This document shows positions 48,060 through 59,134 of a stretch of DNA of 64,000 nt, piece after piece. Below the pieces are notes generated by a model. The model did no database searches and was not told the origin of the DNA. It saw nothing but the letters and a program-made list of their open reading frames with translations. Numbering within the stretch: the stretch's first letter is position 1; every line of letters starts with the position of its first letter. This stretch comes from Tipula vernalis (Eukaryota; Arthropoda; Insecta; Diptera; Tipulidae): contig OY282558.1 of NCBI GenBank assembly GCA_958295665.1, forward strand, positions 45,756,389-45,820,388, given 5' to 3'. The position numbers and the translations under genes are program-made.

Positions 48060-51000
48060 CTATAGTTGTTGGTTAACTGATGATTGTGTTTTTGTGACGA
48101 CAATATTGGTGTCAGATTCTATGGATAGTGGCGATAGTTTATGGATTGGCCTTCTTATGAGGACCCCTTCCGGAGTACTGAAATTTGTTTGTCGAGTCCA
48201 CCACACGTCAAGTTAGCAATTTCATGTTTAGTTGTTCAGATGAACATTTTATTCTATGTTGAATTTGATTTAAATTTTCGGTGTACCATCTTATCAACAA
48301 ATCTTGTTTTTTTTTCTACCAGCCTCTATCGTGATATGCCGTGAAATTTTGTGTCTTCTATAGCATCTTGTGGAATTGATCATAAAAGTGGCCAGGAGTT
48401 AAAAAGGTGACTGTTGATGAGGTGACTGTTGATAGTTGTTCGAAAGTCAAAGTTGCTTCTCCAATGACCTACACTAAATATTTTTTCACTGCTTTGACTG
48501 TCGCCTTTGAGTTGGACAATTTCTATAGATGGTTTATGAAGCAGTACAGCCAATTCTCGCTCAAGTTGATTTTTAGCGCCAACAAAATTAGAGCCGTTAT
48601 CGCTGTGCAGATCACTTCAAAATCCTCTACGTGTAGTGAATCTTTTATAAGCTGCGATGATTGCTTTGGTGGTTAGAACACTGGCTGGCTCAATGTGTAT
48701 GGCTTTAGTTGCCGTGCAAACAAAAATTGCCAAATATCATTTGTGAGTCTTGTGATCTCTTCCCTTTGTTATATGAATCAGAATTAGTCCCTTATAATGG
48801 ACTCCGGTTCTCAAAAATGGTCTACACTTTGTTGATGTGCTTCTTGAATCAGTAGCTTAGCGATTGGATCTAATTTTGTGATGATAACTGCCTTTTTCTC
48901 ATAGTAGGCCCAGGTTGTTGTGTTTTGAACTCGACCACTGACTTGAAAACATCATTATGTAGGAATGGAGATGAGGATTTAATCTTACTTGTACTTGCTA
49001 TTCCCTTCTGTTTTATAAGATCATGAATTTCGTTTTTGAAATGTTGTCTCTACACTGCTTTTGATCAGAATTTTATGGTTGGTTTCAATCTCTCGACATG
49101 TGTTGATAAACCTTACCACATATGCCATAATGAGAATTTTAAATAAAATTTATCAGAAGGGGGTTGTCTACGGTTACCGTAGTGGCTCCGAAATTTTTTG
49201 TGATTTATTGACTTGTTTCTATACCCCTGGATGGACAATCTACGAGGTTGTCGGTTGATTTTACATAAAACCATTGAGATGGAATACTTAACTGCTGGAT
49301 CCCCGAAATTCGATTTGCTACAAATCTTTTAAATTTATGATGCCTGCTTTTCACACATCACAAGTTCGCAAGTAAACTTACTCTGCATAACTCTAGCTTT
49401 GGTAATGTTAACTTGGTCGCTATTGGTGCTACTTGTGTTTTTGCTGTAAGCAATGTTGCCGTGTTTGATGTTCTGTTGTAGAAGTATATCACTACTGGCG
49501 TAAGCTACTTCGGAAGCATCACAAAATCCATGTAATTCTCCTGGGAGAGTTGAGTTGAAATTGATCCACCTCGAAATTTCTATCTTCTCTAGCTTTGGAA
49601 GAGAGACAAAATATTGTTGAGATTTATTTTCGATATAATTTGGGATCCACTAGTAGTAGTAGTAGATTTGATCACTGCACGATGAGGAATGTAATATTCG
49701 TTGTTGTTTTATTCATTACTCTCATTCAAATGCAATATCCTTCTATGCACTTCCGATAATCTTCAGCGAATTTGCGCTGGCCATTGGCAATCACCGTTCA
49801 AGTTGAATGAATCTAGTCTAGGCTCTCTGCTTGGACGATCCCAGTGATGGTATGTTTTCTTTAAACGGAAGTCGTACTACGTAGCGGCCGTACGTATCTC
49901 AACGGTAATTCTGCTGATAATGTTCTTCACATAGCTTTTGTTCATTAAACTTTTTGGGTTGTATTTGTTCTACTTCCCAAAATTTATTCAACTGGTAATC
50001 TTAGACTTAGCTATGTCACATTAAGTTATTTAAATGATTCCCCTTTCTATACTGTCGAAATTTTGTTCAGGCAGAACCCGTGTTATATTTGGCAATACTA
50101 AGGCTTCCATTTCCAAGGAGAATTTCGGCAAAAATCGTGCTGCTACACGGAAAGTGACTAATCTGGTGGCGGTTGTGATTTCGCTCTCCTTAACGCCACC
50201 AGTCTCCATCACCACATGTGTTTTCTTCATTGGTGGTTTGATTTGCTTGAGCACTTCCTCGGTGCTATAGCTAATAATGTACTAGTTGGTTGCTCGTATT
50301 AGTTCACTAGGTGATTTGTCGTTATGTACTTTTCGTCTGCCTTAATTTTTGAAGTGACTTCAATCTGTGTGGTGAGCATCGTGCGTTGAGGTTGATTATT
50401 GGAATTCGGTAATGTATTGTTAGTTCCCTTAAACACTAAACATTGGATAGAATGGGGGCATGGATATAGTGTTTATCCTTAAAACACATGTTGAGATTTC
50501 ATGCATTCCTTTAAACCAAGTCCCTGTTTACATATGGCAGAGGACTTTTATTTGTGTGTGGGAGCACCAGAACTGCGAACTATGGTTTTTGATTTGCCTG
50601 CTTCTAACGCTTGGAATCGTCGTTCTAGAAAACTGAGAAAGTTCTTTAATATTGGCATTTCGTTAGGATCCTTACTAGACATCATAATTAGGCGTGATGT
50701 CTCATTTTCAAATTTTTTCATGATAATTGGAATTACGATGTGATTCCATGACACTATGAGGATGCCTAGATTTTTGATGGCATGAATGTTTTTATTACTG
50801 TTGCTGATTCGTAGTGTATAACTGGGAAGTTCAGCATCGCATTTCGGAATCCCTCGATTTTGGTTTATTTAGTGGCATCCACTAATATTTCTTCTTGAAG
50901 CTGCTCAATTTGTGCCAACCTGACATCGAGTTGATGTAGCTTATGTTGGAGCTGATCGTTGATGCCCTCAGCTTCTAATACAGATGTTTCGCATCGTCCA
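48060..51000 (-). pseudogene. Highly decayed BEL/Pao element
   Basis: Read on the minus strand through many stops, the order is BEL/Pao. A gag start lies near 51000. Then come LEAEGINDQLQHKLHQLDVR (about 50960), IPIIMKKFENETS and FLSFLERRFQALEA (50548-50754). Protease-region sequence follows (TRLVTFRVAARFLPKFSLEM, LVLPNITRVLPEQNF, 50030-50254), then an RNase H-side motif LHGFCDASEVAYAS (about 49500-49535) and NLVDCPSRGIETSQ (about 49208-49249). Integrase parts are FVCTATKAIHIEPASVLTTK (about 48665-48725) and LHSDNGSNFVGAKNQL (about 48570-48612). The C-terminal signature is VLIRRPIHKLSPLSIE (about 48115-48162). The reverse transcriptase core is not recognisable and is probably deleted, because only 2.9 kb remain. 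No LTR was found. Confidence 0.75.
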
Positions 51001-51079
51001 TTAATCTATAATACAAACACATTTTCACGTCTTGTGCCTTGTATTTCCGTGCTTGTATAGTCGAATTGCCTACATTGCT

Positions 51080-52340
51080 GTACTATTTATTATGAGAAAC
51101 AACTTTATTGGTTTTTAAGTTCATTCTGTTTTTATCAGAGTTTAAATTTTTCGCTCTTTTAGAGCTCTTTATAAAAAATTTCGCTCTTGCTCCCAATAAA
51201 ATTGTTTTTTATTTTGCTTTTACGCTCTTACCCTCTAATGATAAACACAAAAAAAAAATTATTTCGCACTTTCAAAGTGACTTAAATTGTTATTTTTAAT
51301 TTTTCTCTTAAAACAGGGAGCGTAATTCTACAGAGCCATTGAAGAAAATACATTAGGGAGCGATATTTGTTGTAACACACGAATTGCGAAAGTTCGATAA
51401 ACGATATTTAGCTAAATTTCTGGAATATGGCCAACGAGGTTGGAACTTGGCTATTTCTTAACAGATTTGCTCGATTATTTCTAAACATTTCTTAGAAAAT
51501 TCAATTTTATTGAAAATCAACTGTGCTATAGCCGACAAGATTTTGGGCGGCGAAAATCTAAAATGCTCCGATTACGATGGTTGATACCTCTTTCAATAGG
51601 TTTCGGGACCTCTAATTGCTGTGACAAATTGCTCGATTATTTCTAAACATTTCTTAGAAAATTCAATTTTATTGAAAATCAACTGTGCTATAGCCCACAA
51701 GATTTTGGGCGGCTAAAATCTAAAATGCTCCGATTACGATGGTTGATACCTCTTTCAATAGGTTTCGGGACCTCTAATTGCTGTGACAAATTGCTCGATT
51801 ATTTCTAAACATTTCTTAGAAAATTCAATTTTATTGAAAATCAACTGTGCTATAGCCGACAAGTTTTTGGGCGGCTAAAATCTAAAATGCTCCGATTACG
51901 ATGGTTGATACCTCTATCAATAGGTTTCGGGACCTCTAATTGCTGTGACAAATTGCTCGATTATTTCTAAACATTTCTTAGAAAATTCAATTTTATTGAA
52001 AATCAACTGTGCTATATATAGCCCACAAGATTTTGGGCGGCTAAAATCTAAAATGCTCCGATTACGATGGTTGATACCTCTATCAATAGGTTTCGGGACC
52101 TCTAATTGCTGTGACAAATTGCTCGATTATTTCTAAACATTTCTTAGAAAATTCAATTTTATTGAAAATCAACTGTGCTATAGCCCACAAGATTTTGGGC
52201 CGCTAAAATCTAAAATGGTCCGATTACGATGGTTGATACCTCTTTCAATAGGTTTCGGGACCTCTAATTGCTGTGACAAATTGCTCGCGAGAGAAATTTG
52301 ACATGCGCGATAGAAATGGGACTCTAAAATGATTTCCCTA
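51080..52340 (-). repeat. Repeat X, arm 1 (filled with 162-bp array)
   Basis: Read on the minus strand, three blocks match 60.46-61.03 kb in the same order. Block A is AAATCATTTTAGAGTCCCATTTCTATCGCGCATGTCAAATTTCTCT (about 52291-52336, written here only as landmarks AAATCATTTTAGA and TGTCAAATTTCTCT). Block B is AAATCTGTTAAGAAATAGCC with AAGTTCC and TTGGCCATATTCCAG (about 51418-51466). Block C is rich in GAGCG and AAGAGCGAAA (about 51120-51360). Between A and B lies the tandem array. It could be an LTR, a fold-back arm or another element end. Confidence 0.65.
51467..52280. repeat. Five-unit tandem array, 162-bp period
   Basis: Units start with TTGCTCGATTATTTCTAAAC at 51467, 51629, 51791, 51953 and 52119, and a partial sixth start is at 52281. 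Four units are exactly 162 bp. One is 166 bp owing to an inserted ATAT. Units are very similar, differing at only a few sites (for example GCCGACAAG or GCCCACAAG, CTCTTTCAA or CTCTATCAA), so expansion is recent or homogenised. 162 is a multiple of 3, so partial open frames appear, but they are broken by stops. There are no spacers, so it is not a CRISPR array. Confidence 0.95.
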
Positions 52341-52568
52341 ATTCCGGGACCCTACACTAACATTAGCGTGCTGTCACCAATTTTTCTTATTTTCCTTTGA
52401 TTGCGATTAAATTTCCCGGCAGATGTATAATAAATATATCAATATGAGTTATATGGGTTCTACCGAGATTTCTATAAGTTGTGTCGGGAATATACAACAA
52501 CTTTAATTTACCAGTGATTAAAATAATAAACGTGTTGTGAAAAATATATTTGTGTTTAACAATTTAAA
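52341..52568 (+). other. Leader or 5' LTR end of the third BEL/Pao element (uncertain)
   Basis: The sequence between repeat X and the gag ATG at 52569 includes AATAAATATATC and ends TTTGTGTTTAACA before AATTTAAAATGG. Ending in ACA and sitting directly before gag would suit a 5' LTR. It does not clearly match the candidate 3' LTR, and no tRNA primer site could be named. Confidence 0.35.
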
Positions 52569-54415
52569 ATGGATGCAGATGACAAAAAAGCATGTGATCG
52601 TGCAATAGAGAAACGCAAGCGATTGGTTGAATCATTAAAACATGTAGTAATATTTGCTAAGGCCATTAAAGACGAAACTACTATTGAAAGAATCGCGGTA
52701 CGATTAGAAGCTCTTAATGATTTAATGGTTGAGTTCCGCAAAATCGAAGACAAACTCATGTATTACCCTGATCAAATATCAGAAATCATTGATTTTGAGA
52801 CATTTTTTTGAAGCTAAAGCTATTCTTCAATGCCAAATCAATACACGCAAGGATTTAGAAATATCTGATAGTGATCATCGATTAAACCAAACAATGGCTC
52901 AACTTGCATTGAATCAGACTACCTTTCTCGAAACATTTAAGGCAACAAGTTCAAAAGCAGCTGATGTGCGATTACCAAAAATAACCATGCAACCGTTTGG
53001 TGGAAAGTACGAAGAGTTTGCAGCATTTAAATATTTATTTGAATCTTGAATTCACGAGAATGATTTTATAAGCAAGGCTCTTAAGTTTCAGTTTTTGAAA
53101 GGTGTATTGCGTGATGATGCTGCATTACTTATTAGACACATAAAATGTACTGCAACAAACTACGACGAAGTGTCGAACAAAATAGCCGAGCGATATGACA
53201 AGAAAAAACCAATTGTCACTAAATATATTCAAATGTTTCTAGACATTTCTCCAGTTACAAGGTCAAATCAATTACAATTCAGAGCGTTACACAATACAGC
53301 AGACGAAGTCATCCGAGTCGTGGCTGGTTAACATCTTGCTAAGTAAATTAGACATTGACAGACGCTGGTTGTGGTCTCAAAAAACATTACATAATGATTT
53401 TCCATCATTAGAATCATTTTTAAAATTTATTGGCGAACATTGCGATACCATCGAAAATAGTGAATTAACATCTAGTGTTACACATTCTGCTGTATATCCA
53501 ATAACAATGATTGGAGTTCATCATACAACCAATGTATACCTTCAACTACAGTGAATAACAGAATCATTAAGTGCGAACATTGTCAAAGCGATCATCCATT
53601 ATATAGATGTGGAAAATTTAAATCCATGAACATTCCAGATCGCAGAGACTTCGTTTTAAAACCTAACATCTGTTTCAATTGTTTAATTGTAGGACACTCA
53701 TCAAAATTTTGCAGATCAAAATATTCATGTCACTATTGCAAAGGAAAGCATCACTCATCACTGCATTTATCATCAACAGCAATATCATCAGTCGAATTAG
53801 AACAACCATTGGCCTCAACAACAACCACACTTACAACTTGTCTTCAAGAGCACGATCAACCAAGTAATCAAGTGAACAATGAGCACAACCAATCATCAAT
53901 TTCTCAAACGCTCACTCAAAATAGGCTATCACCATCAATTGAACCACGTACACCACCTGATCAACAACAATCCATACAAGGGAATTATCAAGTCCATATG
54001 TCTCACACCACAGCCACTGAACATTTACTACCCACAGCTGTAGTGAACATTGAAAATGTTTATGGCAAAGTACAACAGTGCAGAATACTTCTGGATTCTG
54101 GATCAATGGGAAATCTCATTTCACAATCATTAGTGAAACAATTGCAACTTCCACAAAAGAAGTCAAACACTATCGTGAGCGGAGTAGCTTCGAATACAAC
54201 GTCACGATGGAAATCAACGGTAAAACGTCAACATCTAACAATAGATGTACATTTTCTTGCATCATTATCATCAGTGCCAAATCAAACATTCACCAAACCA
54301 CACCACCATTAGATTTGGCAGATCCAAATTTCAATATCCGAAATCCAGTTGACATCATATTAAGTGCCGGCACAGTTTTCAGTATGTTGCTGCCTGGCAG
54401 TTTAAGGGATCCTAA
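52569..54415 (+). pseudogene. BEL/Pao gag and protease (copy at 52 kb)
   Basis: It begins with ATG in a plausible context (MDADDKKACDRAIEKRKRLV) and runs through a gag domain (VRLPKITMQPFGGKYEEFAA, FLKGVLRDDAALLIRHI). Zinc knuckles are CEHCQSDHPLYRC, CFNCLIVGHSSKFC and CHYCKGKHHSSLH (about 53570-53765). The protease centre is CRILLDSGSMGNLISQSLV (about 54080-54135). LADPNFNIRNPVDIILSAGT at about 54320-54370 is the usual segment before the pol region. Breaks are a frame change at about 52800, a TGA at 53047, and stops near 53330 and 53552. Gag would form particles and bind RNA. The frame is interrupted at 54416 by an insertion. Confidence 0.85.
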
Positions 54416-54556
54416 CAAAAATTTTATATAATAAAACACAATATTTCGGTTTTGTCACTTTCTTTAACGTGATATTTATTTTATTTGTAAATGAAATTAC
54501 GATCGTTTCGGATGTTACTCCTTTATCAAATTTCTAACAAACAACAAATATGTTAA
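54416..54556 (-). mobile_element. 141-bp insertion with 9-bp GGATCCTAA duplication
   Basis: GGATCCTAA occurs on both sides (54407-54415 and 54557-54565). Removing the insert rejoins the BEL coding sequence (SLRDPN to SSVIAQKNIFGWV). On the minus strand the insert reads GATAAAGGAGTAACATCCGA, then AACGATCGTAATTTCATTTACAAATAAAATAAAT and TGTGTTTTATTATATAAAA, resembling the 3' end of a Penelope-like or LINE element. Written landmarks are partial. Family assignment is tentative. Confidence 0.65.
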
Positions 54557-57500
54557 GGATCCTAATAGTTCAGTGATCGCACAAAAAAACATTTTTGGAT
54601 GGGTACTAGTTGGGGATGTTGCAGCCACATCAACTTTTATATCGCCCAAGTCACTATATTCTATGCACTCATCTTGTATTGATATAGACAAAACATTGCA
54701 ACTGTTTTGGAAATCAGAGGAAGTGTCATCATCGTCCCAATTTACTCGTCATGAAAAGCAATGTGAACATTTCTACAAACAAACCATTAAGAGGGACATC
54801 ACTGGACGGTACACAGTTAGGTTACCATTCAGTGACATTCAGCAACAACTTGGTGATTCGTTACGATCAGCAGTGTCACGGTTATTGGCCATCGAGAAAA
54901 AACTGGAGAAAGATAATCAATTAAAACTTGAGTATCATTCCTTCATCGCATTGTAACCTCATGGCTTGGACAACGGCTGAAACGGTGGTCGCACACTATT
55001 ACCGGGTAGCTCCCCGTCGGATAGGGAGGTTCTTTTCTCCACCAATATCGGCAGCCATGTTACAATTGTTTTCACTTTAAAGTGTGCAGAAAAAAAAAAT
55101 TTAAAAAAACTGTCATTTGGTGAACTCTAAAAAGTTCATATGGAAAAGCACTTCACACACTGTATATATCACTATCCCTCTAACTTTTCACTTGGTTACC
55201 ACATATCTATCTTTCACTACCGTATTACATCAGAGAAAAGAAAAAATTGGCACAATGAAAAAATTGCAAACCCACGTTTAAAAAAAAATGAAACCTTAGG
55301 AACAAGGAGCAAAATAAATTTGAACAATCCCAATAATGCTTACAAATGATTATATATAGCTACAATTGCTTATAGAAAATTAATTAGAATCAAATAAATA
55401 GAAAAAAAAGGCATGCAAATACTTAACAATACAATAACTATGAAACACCCGTTGATATTGACCCTTCCAAAAAAAAAATTTGTTGCTGACCGCCTCATTA
55501 ATGATGATATATAGAGTAACGCTGCCTCTTTGACCACCGATTGTTCTGAATTCACTGGATTCTGTGGCCAATGTTTACCAGCATATATTTTGTTGCCGTT
55601 TTGGGGTTGTATAATTCCGCGGATGGAGGATATAATCTGCAGATTTATGTTGACAAATTTAGGGTAATACCGTAAATCTCAACAGCGGTTAATATAGTAT
55701 AGCGAACGTAATCCCATGTAGCAGTATCTCAACCAAACACATTGAAACGCACGATTATTTTCCGTTTTTTTTTTATTACTTTTGCTTTTAATTATGAACT
55801 TGTTCTTGTAATTTTATTTTATTTTTATTTGATTAACACAAAAGAAAACTTGTCACAAAGGTAGTTTACACAACATAATTTTGGTACACTATTTTGACCA
55901 ATTCAATTTATGAACATCACACTTTAATCAGTACATAATTTTGAGACAATATTTTAATTTTTTATTTTATTTTATTGTAAATCTTATTTTTATGTTTATT
56001 TATATAACATTAATTTTTCTTGATCAAATGTCGTTTACACAATATAAATCAAACCATTTATTGTACAATTAAATTTTTGAGAATCACTCTTTATTATCGT
56101 TACAATTATTATTAACCAAAAAAGAAATAACTTTTTTTTCTATGTACATAAATTTTGTTACATTACTTTTCAGTACATTCTTATATCAAATTTTATTTTT
56201 CAATTATTTTCTCTTAAATTTACTTTTTACTTTTAAAATAAACAAACCAAAAACCATAAGTAATAATTTTTGGGTTTGATGTGCTCTGTGCCCAATTCTA
56301 CGCTTGACTCCCTTTTCATTCGCCCGATTCTTTACTTTTCACCTCGCTTTCCATAAATTAAATTCCAGTGCTTTTCCCCTTCTTCCAAGAATTCGTCACC
56401 AATACTCAATTAATAATTATTATTCCATAGAAATAAAAAAAAACAGCTGATCAATATTGTTTTATGGATCATTTAAAAAAAAACAGATGAGTAGGTAAAT
56501 CTAAATAGAGTAGGTCAATCTAAAATTTGTTGGTTTATTTATATAATTTAGGTAATATACTATGAAATTTAATGGTTATGAGATATAATTATGAACGGGT
56601 AAGAATAAATAAAAACTAATTGCTCACGCACAGTATACGGTGCCAAATTTAGTGCGTTCGTTACAGCATATGGAAAAAATTTCAAACAACCAAATAAACA
56701 TCAATTCGGAACATTTTTATTTACCTCATCACTTCGTAATGAAAACCGACTCCAGCACAACGATATTAAGTGTGGTATTTGACGGGTCATGTTCAACATC
56801 ATCTGGGGTATCACTAAACCAAAAAGAGGATCTCACCGTAATTATCATAAGGTTCCGAATACACAACATAGTTTTCTGCGCCGATGTCGAGAAGATGTAT
56901 CGACAAGTTTTGATTGACCCTACCGATAGAGATTACCAACGCATTGTTTGGCGATTTGATCCAAAAGCCGAAATCGATCATTACAGGCTAAATACTGTAA
57001 CTTATGGAATAGCAGCCGCTTCATTTTTGGGCACAAGGACATTGAAACAGCTGTCAGAAGATAGCAAGGCGACATATCCACTAGCATCAAAAATCGTTTC
57101 TAAAGACTGTTACGTAGATGATCTTCTCAATGGAGCTTTAACCGTTGAGGAAGCTTTAAAGTTACAGGACGATATAGTTAAGTTTCTCGATTCCGGTGGG
57201 TTTACACTACGCAAATGGTCTTCGAATTCATCAGCATTCATGGCAGGACTAAGTCGATTAGATACCAAAAAGAGTATTCCAATCTTCAAAGTTGAAGACC
57301 ACATGATAAAAGTGCTAGGCCTGCACTGGCAACCTGAAACGGACCACTTTACTTACAAAGTACAAAGTTACTCATCAAAAACGGTACTTACCAAACGTAT
57401 ATTTTTGTCACAAGCATCAAAATTATTTGGCTTATTTGGATGGCTATCTCCAGTATTAGTAACTACTAAAATACTGTTTCAAGAGTTATGGCTTGAACCT

Positions 57501-58918
57501 TAAATGCTTGGAACAAATTAAAATTCACAGACAAATGCTGTTTCATCATCGCCACATCCAAATACAAGGGTTTTGTGACGCCAGTGAAGCTGCATCAGCA
57601 ACAGTCATCTATTGTAGATGGTACGAAAGTTTACGCTTGAAGTGATTCAGAGATCGTTCTCGCTTGGCTGTCCAGTCACCCAAAGCGATGGAAAACTTAT
57701 ATGGCTAATAGAATGTCGGACATTCTGGACATATTACCTCGTAAACATTGGCATCACATTGGTTCAAATAACAATCCGGCTGACTTAGCATCATGACGGA
57801 TACAACCAGCAGATCTAGTTGAAAATGAATTCTGGTTTTCTGAACCTACTTGGCTAATTAAAAACGAGAGTGATTGGCCATCAACACAAATCGGGTTGCA
57901 GCAGTCCACAGAATTAGAAAAGAAGAAACTTATGTTTCAAACTGGATGTAATCAATATTGGATTATAGGAGGCAGCTTTCTAACGAAACGGGAGTCTCAC
58001 AATTGTATTCAAACCAAATGATGGGTACACTGCCACAAGCCAGAGTACTACAGTCACGACCATTTACTCATACAGATATTGATTTTGCGGGACCTGTAAT
58101 GCTGCAATCAAAAAAAGGGAGAGGAGCAAAGTTACTAAAATCATCCATATGTGTTTTCGTATGCCTGGCGGTAAAGGCAATTCATCTGGAAGTGGCTTCG
58201 GATCTTAGTTCCGATGCATTCCAGCATTCAAACGTTTTATGAGCAGAAGGGGCTTGCCTTTTGATGTTTATACAGACAACGGTACTAATTTTGTAGGTGC
58301 TCATAGGAAATTTTCTACAATATTCCCAAAGCTGAACTGACCTCAAGTTATGAAAGCATTCGTCTATTTTGTGCAGAAAAAATCATTAATTGGCATTTTT
58401 CACCTCCCGCAGCTCCACAATTTGGCGGAGTTTGGAAGGCGGCTGTTAAGTCGATGAAAACACACCTGCGCATCATTACCGGAAGAGCAAAGTTCACCTT
58501 TGAAGAGATGTGTACTCTCATCACTGAAATCGAATGTATACTTAATTCAAGGCCTCTGTGTCCACAGTTTTAAGACGATTTAACTCGTTAGAATCTATTA
58601 CAACGGGACATTTTCTTATCATGGGTCCACTTGCAGATATGTACAGCAAGCAGCAAATATTTTTTGGAGAAAATATCATAAGGAATATCTCAACACAATG
58701 CAACAGCGAAACAAATGGAGATCAGCTACAAAAAAATTAGAAGTCGAGATTTAGTTATCGTCAAAGACAACTTACCAGCAGCGTATTGGGGATTAGCACG
58801 TGTAATTAATGTTCATCCTGGAAACGATGGAATGGTACGTGTGGTTAAACTGAAATCAAAAAATGCAATAATGAAGAGACCTATCCATAATCTGGTTAAG
58901 CTACCAGTTGAATGAATA
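54557..58918 (+). pseudogene. BEL/Pao pol: reverse transcriptase, RNase H, integrase (copy at 52 kb)
   Basis: After the 141-bp insert, AQKNIFGWVLVGD and SAVSRLLAIEKKLEKDNQLK lead to a second interruption at about 54955. Reverse transcriptase continues from 56640 with HFYLPHHFVMKTDSSTT, VVFDGSCSTSSGVSLN, FCADVEKMYRQVLIDP (first catalytic Asp present), TVTYGIAAASFLGTR and CYVDDLLNG (about 57115). RNase H follows in broken frames (QGFCDASEAAS, about 57565; NNNPADLAS, about 57775). Integrase has [45 protein letters not shown] (about 58270) and PPAAPQFGGVWKAAVKSM. The C-terminus is DLVIVKDNLPAAYWGLARVI with MKRPIHNLVKLPVE and TGA at 58916. Several stops and frameshifts are present. Confidence 0.85.
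54957..56635. mobile_element. About 1.7-kb unclassified insertion inside BEL pol
   Basis: The BEL frame stops being recognisable after EYHSFIAL and resumes at NLVRSLQHMEKISNNQ. The DNA between is AT-rich, without coding motifs, and has a GC-richer left end (ACAACGGCTGAAACGG, CCGGGTAGCTCCCCGTCGG). ATTG flanks both presumed edges (about 54952-54955 and 56611-56614), a possible 4-bp duplication. It may be a solo LTR plus extra sequence or a non-autonomous element. Confidence 0.45.
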
Positions 58919-58944
58919 ACTGCGTACTTCATTGGGCGGGAGAA

Positions 58945-59134
58945 TGTTAAGGTGTCTAAGTTCCTGAAAAAAAAAAAAAATTATCAATTATGTAATTAAA
59001 TTTAAATTATAATGATTAAAAATTGTATTAAAAACTTTCTTCTTGTTCCGGCTTTGGTCAACAGCACATCTCATATAAATTACAAGGTGCATCATCAATT
59101 TAAATAAAGACAACATAAATTGAAATTGTAAGTA
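58945..59134 (+). mobile_element. Possible start of 3' LTR of BEL/Pao element
   Basis: After the pol stop a purine-rich GGGCGGGAGAA is followed by TGTTAAGGTGTC. This polypurine-tract-then-TGTT layout is typical where a 3' LTR starts. The mariner at 59135 interrupts it, and the sequence may resume at 60429 and end near ACA at 60462. No matching 5' LTR was confirmed. Confidence 0.4.

Noticed and set aside
51467..52280. CRISPR-like array of regular repeats
   Set aside because: Units are contiguous 162-bp copies with no unique spacers, and the DNA is eukaryotic.
51080..52340. Repeat X as the 5' LTR of the minus-strand BEL element
   Set aside because: It lies at the right place, but no matching 3' LTR was seen near 47.5-48 kb, so I kept it as an unassigned repeat.
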